64,000 nucleotides of DNA from Rotaria macrura (Eukaryota > Rotifera > Eurotatoria > Philodinida > Philodinidae). A model generated the notes under the pieces. The model saw only the letters and a list, made by a program, of their open reading frames with translations, had not been told where the DNA came from and searched no databases. This document shows positions 23,911 through 35,510 of the stretch, piece after piece (position 1 is the first letter of the stretch; each line of letters begins with the position of its first letter). The position numbers were made by a program, and so were the translations under genes. Where the stretch lies: positions 1 to 64,000 of the forward strand of contig OENT01000766.1 of NCBI GenBank assembly GCA_900239685.1, in the 5' to 3' direction.

Positions 23911-25369
23911 TTTCGCTTCCTCCTCCTCCCCCAGATGTTTCAGAATAAAATTCTTTATCGTACGAAATCCTACCGTCGGATGTAATATCAATAGTTGAAC
24001 TATTGAGAAAATTGACCTTATTCAATGATTCGTTAAGATCGCTCTATTCGAATTTCTAATGACACATAAGTTGGTTTCTAGACAATGTCTGCACGTATTC
24101 GAAAAAATAGACTACTACTGTCATCATCAATGAGAATTATTTTTCTTAAAATAATTTCTTAGCGAACTTGTTTTTGTAATCGAGGTCCAATTCATAACGA
24201 AAATATTTTGACTTTGTTTGATAAAGCTTTTTTCAAAAAATCTTCTATTCGAAATTTTCCACATGGCATAGAAAATATTCTTATGTTGATTACTCAATCG
24301 AGATATGTGAGCGTTTTCTCAATAGAGTTGAACTTTTCGGAAATGATTTGATTTTCCTTATCAGCTTTAAATTAAAATTTACTGTCAGTCAATCTGCAGT
24401 CGAAATATGAAAGAAGATTTCATAGAAGATGTAAATAGTTCATCCATCAATTGAACTAAAGGGTAAAGAAAAACATTTTGTTTTCTTTTAGTTGGAAATC
24501 GACTTAAATCTAGCAAAGCATCAAGCTATTGTCGAATTGTTTCGTCATTTAATGTGGACACCTGTATATCCATTTTTTTAAATTGCTGCGATGCTGTTGT
24601 GAGTAACTATGAGAAAGTGAGCGTAGTATTTACTTACTTAACCACATACTAGTTTCACAGTGAATCACACATTAGTCAATGCGAAATACATTATCTTACG
24701 TTACTACAGAGAAATTTCAAAAGCATTCTCTGCAATAGCGACTACTACTAACCGTCGCACTATCTGAAAACAATTTTTCCTAAAAGCTCTGAAAAATATA
24801 GAATAGTAGACGAAACATTTTCGTGCTCATATTAAACAGCTCCAACATGTTTCAAGTTTCGATTCCGTAGGGATTACGGTGAAAGCATTTTTTTTTGTAA
24901 TATGATATTTAGTTGGAAGATTGCTGATTCAATTTGTTTCGGGGTACTAAGACTAGAAAACATTTTTCGTTTAAAATGAATCAGTATAAGTCGTATTTTA
25001 GTGCATAGTATTTTAAAAAAAGAAAATTGTAACAGGATGTGTCGTGGAACCTTTCTTGTTGCATACTTGTTCTGTTGTATATCGACATCAACTGGTGAAA
25101 ATGTTGGAAGAAGTAAGAAAAATTTATCTTAATTACTGTTGTCACTCAAATGAGATTGTATGCTCGAGCTGAGTTCTACAGGTGGAACAATGTAACGTCT
25201 GTTTGCTAAGTATAATCCATGCAAATGAACCTTGAGTTATCTTTCCCTCAGTTACAGAACTTGTGTTAGTCTGCGAGTTTTATCTTTCACTTAAGACAGT
25301 TAAAAAGTTCCATGACATACAAAAATTTACTCTTAGAAAAAGCATGTAGTGGCGATATCTCTACAGCAA
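23911..25369. other. Intergenic
   Basis: AT-rich, no gene, RNA or clear repeat recognised. Confidence 0.6.
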
Positions 25370-25600
25370 ATATTCGAAGCAGTCACCATGATGTTAGATA
25401 CAAAGCTCCATCGTTTGAATGCACTTTTGAAATATCCTTTTGTATTCATCAACGGGTATTGAATTGAACTCCATGATTATTGCTCTCATCAAGCATATTT
25501 CATCCGGATATGTATCATGTCTATTTTCAAGATGGCTAAACAAGCAAATCTCAGAAGGGGCAAAATGAGGCAAGTGTGGTAGAGGAGTCATAATTTCATT
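25370..25600 (-). pseudogene. mariner transposase C-terminal relic
   Basis: Read on minus, the frame gives LPHLPHFAPSEICLFSHLE, which corresponds to the mariner motif around H-P-P-Y-S-P-D-L-A-P-S-D with the third catalytic acidic residue (here E in PSE). It continues with IPVDEYKRIFQKCI and ends at a stop. The next codons after the stop (H-H-G-D-C-F-E) match the usual end of the protein, H-G-D-Y-F-E. So the stop near 25394 is a secondary nonsense mutation. The N-terminal two thirds and the inverted repeats are not found. Confidence 0.75.
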
Positions 25601-25869
25601 TTTCTAATTCGTGAAGATAAATAATAACAATATTTTCTATATGTATTTTATGTTATGTTGATCGAGTTTCACATTGTTTGTTCATGATGACAATATTGCT
25701 ATCAGTAATTTCCTGAGTAACTGTTTCACGCGTTCATAATGATTATAAATACTTCAGAAGACACTTAATGAATCGGCAACGGCCTATTATTCATATCGAA
25801 GATGAAGAATACTATTTTCTTTTCAGATGGTTGTCTTCCGCTACTCATGCTTTTTATCGTAATTGTTAT

Positions 25870-26409
25870 TAGGGCTGGCACTTCATCTTTATTTTACTTT
25901 GAAAAAGTAAATTAAAGTAAAGTAAAGTATACTAAAGTGAGCTTGAACTTCCGCAATTGAATACTGATCTTTTTATCTAGAATTATGTATCTATATAAGT
26001 GCAGCACTATTATAAATAACGATGGTGAGCCAAATTATTAGTAGCCAACTTTAAGTGTTGGGTACATCTGTCAGGTTTCTACCACTTTTGCAAAACAAAT
26101 TTTCTCCAAAAGTTTCTGGAACTCAGCGGATTTACCCTAGACGTATTCATTTTTCGAATAACAACTGATTAAAGACGGAATTATAGACCTCATGTATATT
26201 TGGTGTTCTAATTTATCTAATATTTGACTGTAATCAGGAACATAAGCAATTTACAATGAGTAATTTTACTTTACTTTACTTTTTTCTGTACAGTGCATTC
26301 ATTTTACTTTACTTTTTTCTGTACAGTGCATTAATTTTACTTTACTTGATAAAATAAAGAGTGTGGTTTCTACTTTGCTCGATAAAGTAAAGATAAAGTG
26401 CCACACCTA
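25870..26409. mobile_element. hAT-type MITE rich in TTTACTTTACTT words
   Basis: The left end TAGGGCTGGCACTTCATCTT and the right end, reverse complemented, TAGGTGTGGCACTTTATCTT, form a terminal inverted repeat that obeys the hAT YARNG rule. The flanking 8-mers ATTGTTAT (25862-25869) and TTTGTGAT (26410-26417) agree at six of eight positions, consistent with a decayed target duplication. Subterminal regions contain many AAAGTAAA / TTTACTTT words, including a directly repeated unit with TTTTTTCTGTACAGTGCATT at about 26270-26340. It is non-coding. Confidence 0.8.
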
Positions 26410-26648
26410 TTTGTGATTCAATGTGCCACTGTTCAATCCATGCCTCAATACAAGTGATAATATCGCATAGTAGCCATACTCCACTGTTACACTTTTTCAA
26501 GTTCTTCTTATACATGCTCACACATCACTATCATTGTTCATGTGTCATTTTTGGAGGCACCTGCCTTGATAATATCTTTCTTAGTCGTAGATTTTGCTTA
26601 AGTATCGTATACAGAGTCAATGATTTCTTGGTTAACGATCGTTATTTC

Positions 26649-27407
26649 GGGAAACGGGCAGTTGCTCGCAGGACAATTGCTCGTAGGACAGTTGCTCGTA
26701 GGACAGTTGCGCGTGGACACTTGCTCATATGGACAGTTGCTCGAAAGAACAAATGCTCGTTAGGACACTTGCTCATATGGACAGTTGCTCGAAAAAACAG
26801 ATACTCGTTAGGACACTTGCTCGTTGGGAAACTTGCTCGCACATGAGATGACCATTTAATTTTAATGGATAGAATTCAGAAAAATTGATAGAATTAATTA
26901 ATTTGCATGGGATAGGCGATTGGTGATCACTACTTAGGGCAAAGCTGCCAAATGGAATCGCATCGGATCCCGCGAATTCGAAAAGAATCCGATACCATCC
27001 TGTAGAAATCCAATGCCAAGGATTCTGATGACTTCCAACGACTTTCTATCGGATCCGATGGTTTTTCAGTAGGATCCGATAGGATCGTTCTGTCGAATCA
27101 GTCATCCTGAGTATCTTCATAATTATTAGTCATTTTCAACCATTATAATCCTATAAAAGCAGTGTCAGTTGCACAGCAGTACCTTTAAAAAACAATCATG
27201 TCAGTTACTCTTTCAAGAATCTCGAAAGACGCTCCTCTACTTATTCGCAACGGATCTTCTTTTATTAATACATTGGGTGTTTATTATCTATGTAGAATTT
27301 GTTTTGTTTTCTTACTCACTTACTATTGTTGTTAATAAAGAAGATCTTCATGTCTTTTTCATATATTTACTTGAAGCGTTTTTTGTGCGAGCAACTGTCC
27401 TAAACCC
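26649..27407. mobile_element. MITE with 9-bp target duplication and 15-bp subterminal repeats
   Basis: The left end GGGAAACGGGCAGTTGCTCG and the right end (reverse complement GGGTTTAGGACAGTTGCTCG) form the inverted repeats. The 9 bp CGTTATTTC occurs exactly on both sides (26640-26648 and 27408-27416). A 9-bp duplication is characteristic of Mutator-like elements, so that superfamily is the best guess. Inside the left end is an array of about a dozen units of GGACAGTTGCTCGTA type (26658-26842). A further block (about 26940-27085) is rich in GGATCCGAT words. Frames open through the element (26421-26846 and 27169-27456) are by-products. Confidence 0.85.
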
Positions 27408-27416
27408 CGTTATTTC

Positions 27417-29266
27417 TCAAATATTGCGAGAAATATCTTCTAGCGACTCTCATTGATTTAAAAAAGGGATCAATGCAATGGATGACTGTACTATACGAAA
27501 CATCGTCTTGGTCGAAAGCAGCAACCGACTCGTCGTGGATTTGAGTAACAATCGAACCCAATAACGAGTGATTTCTAAAATATTAGCGTATACGCTGTTT
27601 ATCCATCAGAGGATATCAGATGAATAGAAAACTAACTAGAGATAAGAGATACTAAGAACTTATCAAGATTTTTATTGGCAGCTTATGACATAACTGTTCT
27701 AGCTACCAGAAAAAATTCCATTAAGGATAGAACCAATTAGCAGCAAAATTATGACTAGTGTTGACAAAAATTTCTCACTAGCCACTGTTAATCTATTTTT
27801 GCAATAGCATGCTCGGTTTTGCCCAAATAGTGGTATAATTCAAGAACAGATAAGTCAGTCATAGGTGTAACCAGAACAAACTGGTCTCTTGCCTGATAAA
27901 AGTAAATTTGAGATTCGTGAGAATTGGTCCCATGCAATCAATCACATTAGACTTAAGATCTGCCAGAATCTCATATGCCTAGCAAAATCTACAGGATCCC
28001 TCACCTCTCGATTTTATATGTAACAGTCCAAGTATTCAAAACATCTGACTCACCTCATTCCTCGGTAGTGTAGCTACCCATAGTGATTACTTAACATTGA
28101 TATTTGATTCTTATAGCTAATCGATTTTTTCATCTTGTGTTCACGTAGAGATTAGATTGATGTGCAAAGACGCAAATCTAATGTGTTGATGATTAGCTTA
28201 GGTCCTTGTATGACAACGAAGCTCTAGAAGTGTATGGCTTATTCTTCAGGATTGACTTTCCCTAATTAACTTAAATCGCATTCAATATCTTCAAACTCTC
28301 TGAAGAAAAAACCACCTCTTTTACTTGATCGTAACACTGTCAAAAACATGATAGTTGGCTGTTGACATTTTTACTCTGATGAAGAAGAAGTATACTTGAC
28401 AATTTAGTTTTTCTGTACTTACTTGTTTTGAACATCTCTGTTAAATTATGAGTTTCAAATACGGCGATGAAAAAATAAAGTGCTAGTAGTTTCTGCCGTT
28501 CGTATGATAAATAGAGGCTTATAGAATAGAAAAGAGCCATTTTTTTCTAAAGAAGTAGAAGCATAAGAAAACCTGCAAAGTTTCTTAGCTACGTGTGCTC
28601 GATTTCATGTCCGTATGTTTACCATGGTAAAAGAACATTTTAGTATGTAAGTGCTAAAAAATTGTGTCGTAATTCGACATGCAGAGAGCTAATCCAGTTT
28701 GCGATCTCACAAATTTTTATATGGAATTATTATTCATGTTGCGAGCCGTTAAAACTTGTACCCATCAGCAACATCTTCCCGATTTTAACATTACAAACAG
28801 ACGCTTACAGAAACGGTTGACTCCTTTTTTTAGACAAATCTAGAAACCATCTTTGCCAACTGGTATTGTTACAAAATTGAGACAATTTGATGAGACTAAA
28901 CCTAAATGTATAGTCTTTTCAGTTAATTTTTTTCTTGATCGTACAAGAACTGAACTCGTTAGATGTGAGAACAGTGTATAAGGAAAGTACAGTTCTGTAT
29001 TCAGATGAAATTTGTCAAATTTTGTCTTCTTTCGATCCAGTTATAAGACAAGCATGTATATGTTGTCATAAGAGTTGACTAAGATGGTATTAAGTATACA
29101 TCACACAAAAAGGCTCCATGTTTTTAGAGTAAAAACTAAGCACCACATTTGATGCATCTTATGTTAGAATAAGTAAGAATCCAACAAATAAATGAATGTT
29201 GCGCTTTTGATTCAATAATACAATAACGAAGAAGCATTTGAAACTTTGAAGGAATCAATCTAGGTT
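27417..29266. other. Intergenic, upstream of the PL11 gene
   Basis: No gene recognised. Short open stretches (for example 28340-28540 minus) have no family resemblance. An ATG at 29192 opens a frame that stops after eight codons, so no upstream exon encoding a signal peptide could be placed with confidence. Confidence 0.5.
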
Positions 29267-29326
29267 TTGGTTGCCGCTATTTTTGATCTATTCTGTTTAG
29301 ATTTTAACCCTGCAACACAAAAGCAA

Positions 29327-31090
29327 ATGGAAAAATTAAACAGAGGTTTGGTAGCAGTACGAAAAAGTAATATTGAAGTCTATATTAGTTGGCGCTTGTT
29401 TGGTACTGATCCATCTACAATAGGATTTGTCTTATACAGGGGTCAAACGAAAATTACACCAACACCTTTAATTGATCGTACTAACTTTGTTGATAATACT
29501 AGTGCTGACGATATTTATACAATAAAAGCAGTTTTGAATGGTACAGAGCAAACACATTCGGAGTCAACGAATGTCTGGTCGCAACAATATCTGACAATAC
29601 CTTTACAAATTCCATTGAATGGAACAACCCCCGACGGTCTTGCGTATACATACAATGCCAATGATTGTAGTGTGGGAGATCTCGATGGGGATGGAGAATA
29701 TGAAATTGTACTCAAATGGGATCCGTCAAATTCTCATGATAATGCACACGCTGGATATACAGGTGATGTATATTTGGATGCCTACAAATTGAATGGTACA
29801 CGTTTATGGAGAATTAACCTCGGAAAAAATATTCGTGCTGGTGCACATTATACTCAGTTCATTGTATATGATCTAGATGGAGATGGAAAAGCTGAAGTAG
29901 CATGTAAAACTGCCGATGGAACCCGTGATGGCACCAATGTTGTAATTGGCAATTCAAATGTAGACTATCGGAACTCACAAGGTTATGTCCTCACTGGTCC
30001 GGAATTTTTAACTGTATTTAATGGGCAGTCGGGTAGAGCAATGGCAACAGTTAATTTTGAACCTGCTCGTGGTACTGTAGCTTTGTGGGGTGATAATTAT
30101 GGAAACCGTGTCGACCGCTTTATTGCAGCTGTTGCCTATGTGGATGGTAGAAGACCAAGTCTAATTATGGGAAGAGGATATTATACTCGATTGGTACGAA
30201 CAGCCTGGGATTGGAGAAATGGGAACCTGACGCGTCGTTGGACCTTTGATAGCTCATCGTCAACACCTGGCAACATCAATTATGTTGGTCAAGGAAATCA
30301 TCAATTGTCTATTGGAGATGTGGATGGAGATGGAAAAGATGAAATTTGCAATGGTGCGAGTGCTATCGATGATAATGGTAGAGGATTATATGCCAATGGT
30401 AAGGGCCATGGTGATGCTCTTCACATGACGGATATAGATCCTGATAGATCAGGACAAGAAGTCTGGCAATGCTATGAAAGTGCGAACTCTTATGGACAAA
30501 CTGGCTTAGCCTTGCATGATAGTAAAACCGGTGAGTTTCTTTGGGGTGTTCCAACGACTGGGGACATAGGCAGGGCTATGGCGGCCGATATTGATCCACG
30601 TCATAAGGGTCTAGAAGTGTGGGGAGCCTCTGGTGGATTGTATAATTGTAAAGGTATTGAAATAGTACGAAATCGACCTTCTATGAATTTTGGTATATGG
30701 TGGGATGGTGATTTGTCACGAGAGCTTTTGGACGGAACAAAATTAGATAAGTGGGATTATCTTCGAAATGCATCCACTCGACTATTTACTTTTTATCAGC
30801 ACGCCGACGCAACTGACAGCAACGGAAGTAAAGCGAATCCAGGATTGGTAGCAGATCTGCTCGGCGATTGGCGTGAAGAGGCTATCTATAGAAGTTACGA
30901 CAATACTAAACTATTGCTATTCACTACAGTAATACCCTCCAACATCCGTATTTACACTTTAATGCATGATCCGCAATATCGAGTTGCCGTAGCTTGGCAA
31001 AATTCTGCATACAACCAACCCCCTCACCCAGGATTTTATCTTGGAACAGACATGTCAAACCCTCCTCAACCAAACATAATTTTGGTTTGA
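29327..31090 (+). CDS. Rhamnogalacturonan lyase, polysaccharide lyase family 11
   Basis: PL11 enzymes cleave the rhamnose-galacturonate backbone of pectin (rhamnogalacturonan I) by beta-elimination, with calcium. The sequence begins with the family's N-terminal domain (MEKLNRGLVAVRKS, YISWRLFGTDPSTIGF). It then shows the beta-propeller with DxDGDG calcium loops (GDLDGDGEYEIVLKWD near 29675, YDLDGDGKAEVACKTADG near 29869, GDVDGDGKDEI near 30316) and ends in the typical VAWQNSAYNQPPHPGFYLG. From ATG 29327 it has 587 residues, close to the roughly 600 of bacterial YesW-type enzymes. The open frame extends back to a stop at 29261-29263. These extra residues include the hydrophobic run LVAAIFDLFCL, which could be the remnant of a signal peptide or the start of a second exon, since ATCTAG just before it could act as an acceptor. 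There is no intron in 1.76 kb. The family is chiefly bacterial and fungal, so horizontal acquisition is likely. Confidence 0.9.
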   Translation: MEKLNRGLVAVRKSNIEVYISWRLFGTDPSTIGFVLYRGQTKITPTPLIDRTNFVDNTSADDIYTIKAVLNGTEQTHSESTNVWSQQYLTIPLQIPLNGTTPDGLAYTYNANDCSVGDLDGDGEYEIVLKWDPSNSHDNAHAGYTGDVYLDAYKLNGTRLWRINLGKNIRAGAHYTQFIVYDLDGDGKAEVACKTADGTRDGTNVVIGNSNVDYRNSQGYVLTGPEFLTVFNGQSGRAMATVNFEPARGTVALWGDNYGNRVDRFIAAVAYVDGRRPSLIMGRGYYTRLVRTAWDWRNGNLTRRWTFDSSSSTPGNINYVGQGNHQLSIGDVDGDGKDEICNGASAIDDNGRGLYANGKGHGDALHMTDIDPDRSGQEVWQCYESANSYGQTGLALHDSKTGEFLWGVPTTGDIGRAMAADIDPRHKGLEVWGASGGLYNCKGIEIVRNRPSMNFGIWWDGDLSRELLDGTKLDKWDYLRNASTRLFTFYQHADATDSNGSKANPGLVADLLGDWREEAIYRSYDNTKLLLFTTVIPSNIRIYTLMHDPQYRVAVAWQNSAYNQPPHPGFYLGTDMSNPPQPNIILV

Positions 31091-34000
31091 AAGTTCTTCA
31101 TTTCACAAACTAATAAAATACAGTAAATTCATACTCATGAATGTTCTCTTCGTGTATAAAGTTGAACGAAGGAACCCACCAATCATATAAAAAACTCAGT
31201 AACAAACGATGAACTTTGTGTTCTATTCAATGATTGCTTGCAACTATAGACATTTACATGTTTTCATAGAAGTGTGTGTTCCGATGAAAAATGTGAAAAT
31301 CTAAATATTACGCTTGATGCTCGATGTAATATGATGCTTATAGCAAGGATATCTTCTATGCTCGTACGTGTCTTCCAAGAATTCAAAAATGTACCACATG
31401 GACAAACAACAGTATTCTAATGAAACTGTCATTCAATCAGCATACAATCATATTTTTTACATCCCAACCATACCATATTTTCTGAAAACTATTATGCGAC
31501 TTACTTCGTAGCATCATGAATTATCAAACGTCCTGTTGCTGATCTTTTAACGATGGTCTAACCCATTGCATTTTTCTGGATTTTCTTTATTGTGGTGGCT
31601 ATCGTAGTGCATTCAATATCAATAAACTTCAAAAATCAATTATAACCCATATTTCGAATAGTACTATTAAACATTCAAAAGTTGTTCTACTTCATTGTTT
31701 AGAGACGTAGCTACAGTCTGGTGCATAATTATAAGACCACTAGTTTTAGTACTGAGAAAAGTCGGATCCAGCAAATTCTTAGAAATTAAGGGCATTGAGG
31801 CATATGTATACGAGAGATGCGATCGGTTAAGGGTTTTCTTAAACCGAATCGAACCGAAAAATTTGCTAACTAAACCCAGCCGAACCGAATTAGCATTTAA
31901 CCGAGTCGAACCGATCCCAACCGAATAGTTTGTAACTTACACGAAGTTTGTTTTTAACCTTCAAAATGCCTTGTCCTCTTAAATAACGGTGGTTATAGAA
32001 TAATGCGATATTTCACCGTTTCATATACTACTGTGTTTTCATGAATTTTGGCTGAGGATGTCTATAGCGATGGTTGTCGGTTTCAAACGCTTTGCTAAAC
32101 TCATTGTGAACTGCGATATTGTACATGATGATCGTTATTGGCAGAACTATGCCTTCATATTTTTGGCTTTACAATCGAACTTAAATAAAAGGAAAACGCT
32201 ATTTTTACTATTTTCTCCAAATATATTGAAATAAAGACAGTCTAAATTGTCAATTTTTGTTATTTACCTCATGGATGATTTATGTATATTCGTTCGCGAA
32301 GTTTTTGTGGTGAAGCAATGCTTTTGTAAAATTTATATCTTCATTCTCAGTGTTAAAACTAGACTAGAGTTGTTAAATTCCCTAAATATTTATTTTCGTT
32401 ATTTATATTTAGTGACTTGTCGTTGGTAGGGTACGTAAAGTGGCTGTTTATATTGTTCTTGTTAATTCAGTGTAATTTATTGAGCTTGCCAGAGATAAAT
32501 GTTAATATGAATATCATAGTATAGTTTTTCTAACTCAAAACACATAATCTGATTGTCATTATAAAATAAAGAATCCGATGAAGATTAACTAGTTGGGTTA
32601 ACCCAACGTTATCTATTAAAAGGCAAAATAGAGGAATTGAATTTCAGTGAAAAACTGTTTTGAAGTGTAGATGCTGCTGAACGTCTTTCTCTTCGGAACG
32701 CACACTGGCTCACCCACGCTTATTATTTAGTAAATATTGTGGGTGGATGTGTGGGCATTCATTCATATCTTCGCTTCTCGTAACCATCTGCAACGAAGCA
32801 ATCTTACGCTTTTTTAGGGAATTTTCCGTTTTTTCTCTACGGTTCCACGTTTTCGGATGGAAACGTATAGCATGTTGAAAATAGGTATAGAATAAAACTT
32901 GTAAGTATTTTATAAATTTTTTCTATTTCCATATACAATGGGCCATAATTGTTATTCCAGATGGTTGAAATCAGTACCAGATCTGGCCGGATGATATAGT
33001 CGGATCCGATTAACCGAAGAATTCCTATCAGAGTCCTTGTTGAGGAATGAGTAACAGATCTGACGGGAAAATAGTGATTTTTCATTTGGGTTCCAATAAG
33101 TACCTAATTATGACATTAGGCATCTGTCAGAACTCTATAATGGATGTTGTCGGATTCCAACAATCAGGCCGATCGAATCCCAATCCTGAGGAATCGAATA
33201 TCGTTCCGCAATCGAGATTACATCTATTTTTTAGAAAGTCACCATAAACTCCGATCAGATCTAATCAATTCCAGCAGTCAGACTGAATCTTCTGTGAAGC
33301 TATTGGAGATTTTGGTTGTAGCATTAAAAATCTTACATGGAATCAGACCCAATATGTATTGAAAATACAATCATCAAGCTTTTCTACGAAGATGATCCGT
33401 TCAATGATTTTACCAAATCGAAACTCCCGTTCGAAACCATTAATAAAAAGGAAACATTGCTATTTGATCAGATTCGATTTTTTCTTTCCAATGAGAGAGA
33501 AAATGAAATTCGTCAAGGTGATGCTGACGAAGGAGAGGAGAACCCATGCGAAAATTTCTGCGAAAGAAATGTGTTCGGAAAACGCGTTTCTCCATAGCTG
33601 CGAATCATGTGAATGTTGAGTGATTTAACGCATTTCACATACGTTAAAATAAACGTTGCCTGAAGATCCTTTACTATCCAGGTCGAATCCTCACGATCAT
33701 TAACAACCACATACGTCTTAATACGGCCACCGTGACCATATTCTGTCGTAATTCAGTGTAATACATGGCTCAGTATCATGACCGTATTTTTCCGGATCGT
33801 GTACGGTAAAATACCATCATCTGTGAAAACAAGAAAATTGCTGTTTATCATCATCGTGATGAAAACCCTACACTTTGTCGTGCATCGATCGTCTATGGTA
33901 AAAACGATCGATTGCAAAGATCGTTTGCGATCGAAAACGGATGTATATCTTCGTATACGCCGCGGAGAAATACGATCGTAACACTGAATCATGTATTCAG

Positions 34001-34869
34001 ACGAAATACAGTTGTGTACGCCATTGTATATGGTCGTAAACGTTCGTCGATGGAGTCTTTAACCATCAACCTGAGTAGCAGCATTTGGTGATTTTTCTCA
34101 AACTATGGTGTCTCATAATTTGGTGGCGAAAAAACTAAAACCACGAAGGACTTGATAGAACCCGATCTATAGATGCTATGCATACACCTATTTGTAATAA
34201 ATCATATCATTATGGAGTTAACTTACATTTATTTTGATTGATTGAAGAGGTAGATTCGAACACTAGAACACCAAACAAGAAGATATGCACATTTACCATT
34301 CAACTAAAATATTCTTATAGTATATGTGTCTCGTACTCTTATTTAGACATTTCATGAACAAGTTTTTTAATAAGTTTCGGTTTCACATCTGGATGAGTGA
34401 TGATGAATTGTATTTATTTTCCTACTTCTATCCAAATATGAGTGTGATTTTCTGTTACTTTATTTTAAATTTAAATTTTTTTCAAAATGTTTGCTAGATT
34501 CAATAATCTTTTGTAAAAGTAATTCCATGATCCGTAAGACTAAGTATACTCATAATTGAAAGAGTATTTTTCCAGTAACTCTAATCTATTTTATGAGCAA
34601 GCCACAACTAGCTACATCGATAATACAAGAACAAAATTCACATTATAGTCATCTTTTGAGGAGTATGCAATCAATCACTCTAAAGTAGGCCACATCTAAA
34701 TTCATTACAATAGTTATTACAAATCATGCATTATGCGCAAATGTTGTTTATTCTCAGAGTAAAGCTAAGTTCTCATACACATTACTTTTGCTTCAGTTTT
34801 TACTGAGTTTTTTTGAAATTTTTCAACATTTAATACAGTCGTCTATTCAATGATACGAAGCGTGTTTTT
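31091..34869. other. Intergenic with three short-word blocks
   Basis: No gene recognised. Dense reiterated words occur at 31825-31930 (AACCGAACCGAA type), 32990-33290 (CGGATCCGAT / GATCAGATC type) and 33715-34070 (AACGATCGTTTGCGATCG / TACGATCGT type, with inverted order of TAATTCAGTGT and ACACTGAAT at its two ends). Overlapping open frames on both strands at 33337-33990 come from these palindromic words. They are probably the ends of non-autonomous DNA elements, but I could not set boundaries. Confidence 0.45.
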
Positions 34870-35510
34870 AATTCCTTAGACTGAAAGGATAGGATCTGGA
34901 AACGGGAATCCACCTGTGTCTTTCTGTCCGTCTGTTAGTCTGTAACAAGCACAAAAACAACCATTTTTCTGCCCCAAGTGACGATTTCTGTGACCGAAAT
35001 GACCATTTCTGTGGCACAGATGAGCACTTTTGTGGAAATCACATATATTTTTGAAGAAAATTGTGAGTGAAAGTTTTAAGGTGAAGTTTTTGCGGCTCCC
35101 CACCCCTCCCCTCCCATTACAGACAAAGTCACTGAGTCCGCACCCCACTTGAGGGTACCAGTTCTCCCCCCAAAAAGGGGTACCAATGCCCCCCCCCCCC
35201 TCATTACATACCATATTAACCAGCGTATGAATTCATTACAGACATAACAACCAGCATTCTATTATCGTGATACATAACAACGTTATTTGCCGCTTCTTCC
35301 AATGTTTTTAAGAAAAATGAACAACGAAAAATGGAAACAAACGAGTGAATTGCAACAATGAAAATGAAAAATAGGGTGCCTATCAGAGAAAGATGATGTA
35401 CGCAATTCGCCATATTACATTTTCTGTGTTTTCTATTCGTATATGAAGCTATAGATATGTGGGTTCCACATTTCAGCACTGACGGGGCTGCGCTAATTAG
35501 CTTTTATGGC
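34870..35510 (-). repeat. Small-ORF repeat family, copy 3 (most complete)
   Basis: On the minus strand, in order: head (TTAGCGCAGCCCCGTC), leader, small ORF (35413 down to 35216), G-rich tract (35095-35210), tail word AAACTTTCACTCACAATTTT, three or four units of a 21-bp ATGGTCATTT...CACAG minisatellite (34960-35040), TTGTTACAGACTAACAGACGGAC, and a terminal stretch CCCGTTTCCAGATCCTATCC...TTTCAGTCTAAGGAA ending near 34875. The terminal stretch recurs at 53825-53870. Minisatellite-like words also occur just outside the head (35510-35560). The composite order suggests a defined non-autonomous element of about 640 bp. Confidence 0.8.
35216..35413 (-). CDS. Repeat-borne small hydrophobic ORF (65 aa)
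   Basis: Counterpart of the ORF at 9758-9970. It shares the blocks FIFIVAIHS, VSIFRC, LEEAANNVV and YHDNRMLV and a single hydrophobic segment, but lacks one lysine codon and stops five codons earlier (GGTTAA in place of GGTTTC). The frame also stays open upstream of this ATG. Whether it is translated is unknown. Confidence 0.35.
   Translation of the reverse strand: MANCVHHLSLIGTLFFIFIVAIHSFVSIFRCSFFLKTLEEAANNVVMYHDNRMLVVMSVMNSYAG

Noticed and set aside
23113..23998. Lys/Glu-rich and Phe/Pro/Ser-rich frames
   Set aside because: Produced by the purine and pyrimidine arms of the foldback element.
26421..26846. 141-codon ORF ending in an Arg/Ala/Val repeat
   Set aside because: It runs from unique sequence through the 9-bp target site into the MITE's 15-bp minisatellite; not a gene.
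33337..33992. Overlapping open frames on both strands
   Set aside because: They lie in or beside blocks of palindromic words (CGATCG, GATCC) that lack stop codons in both directions; no family resemblance.
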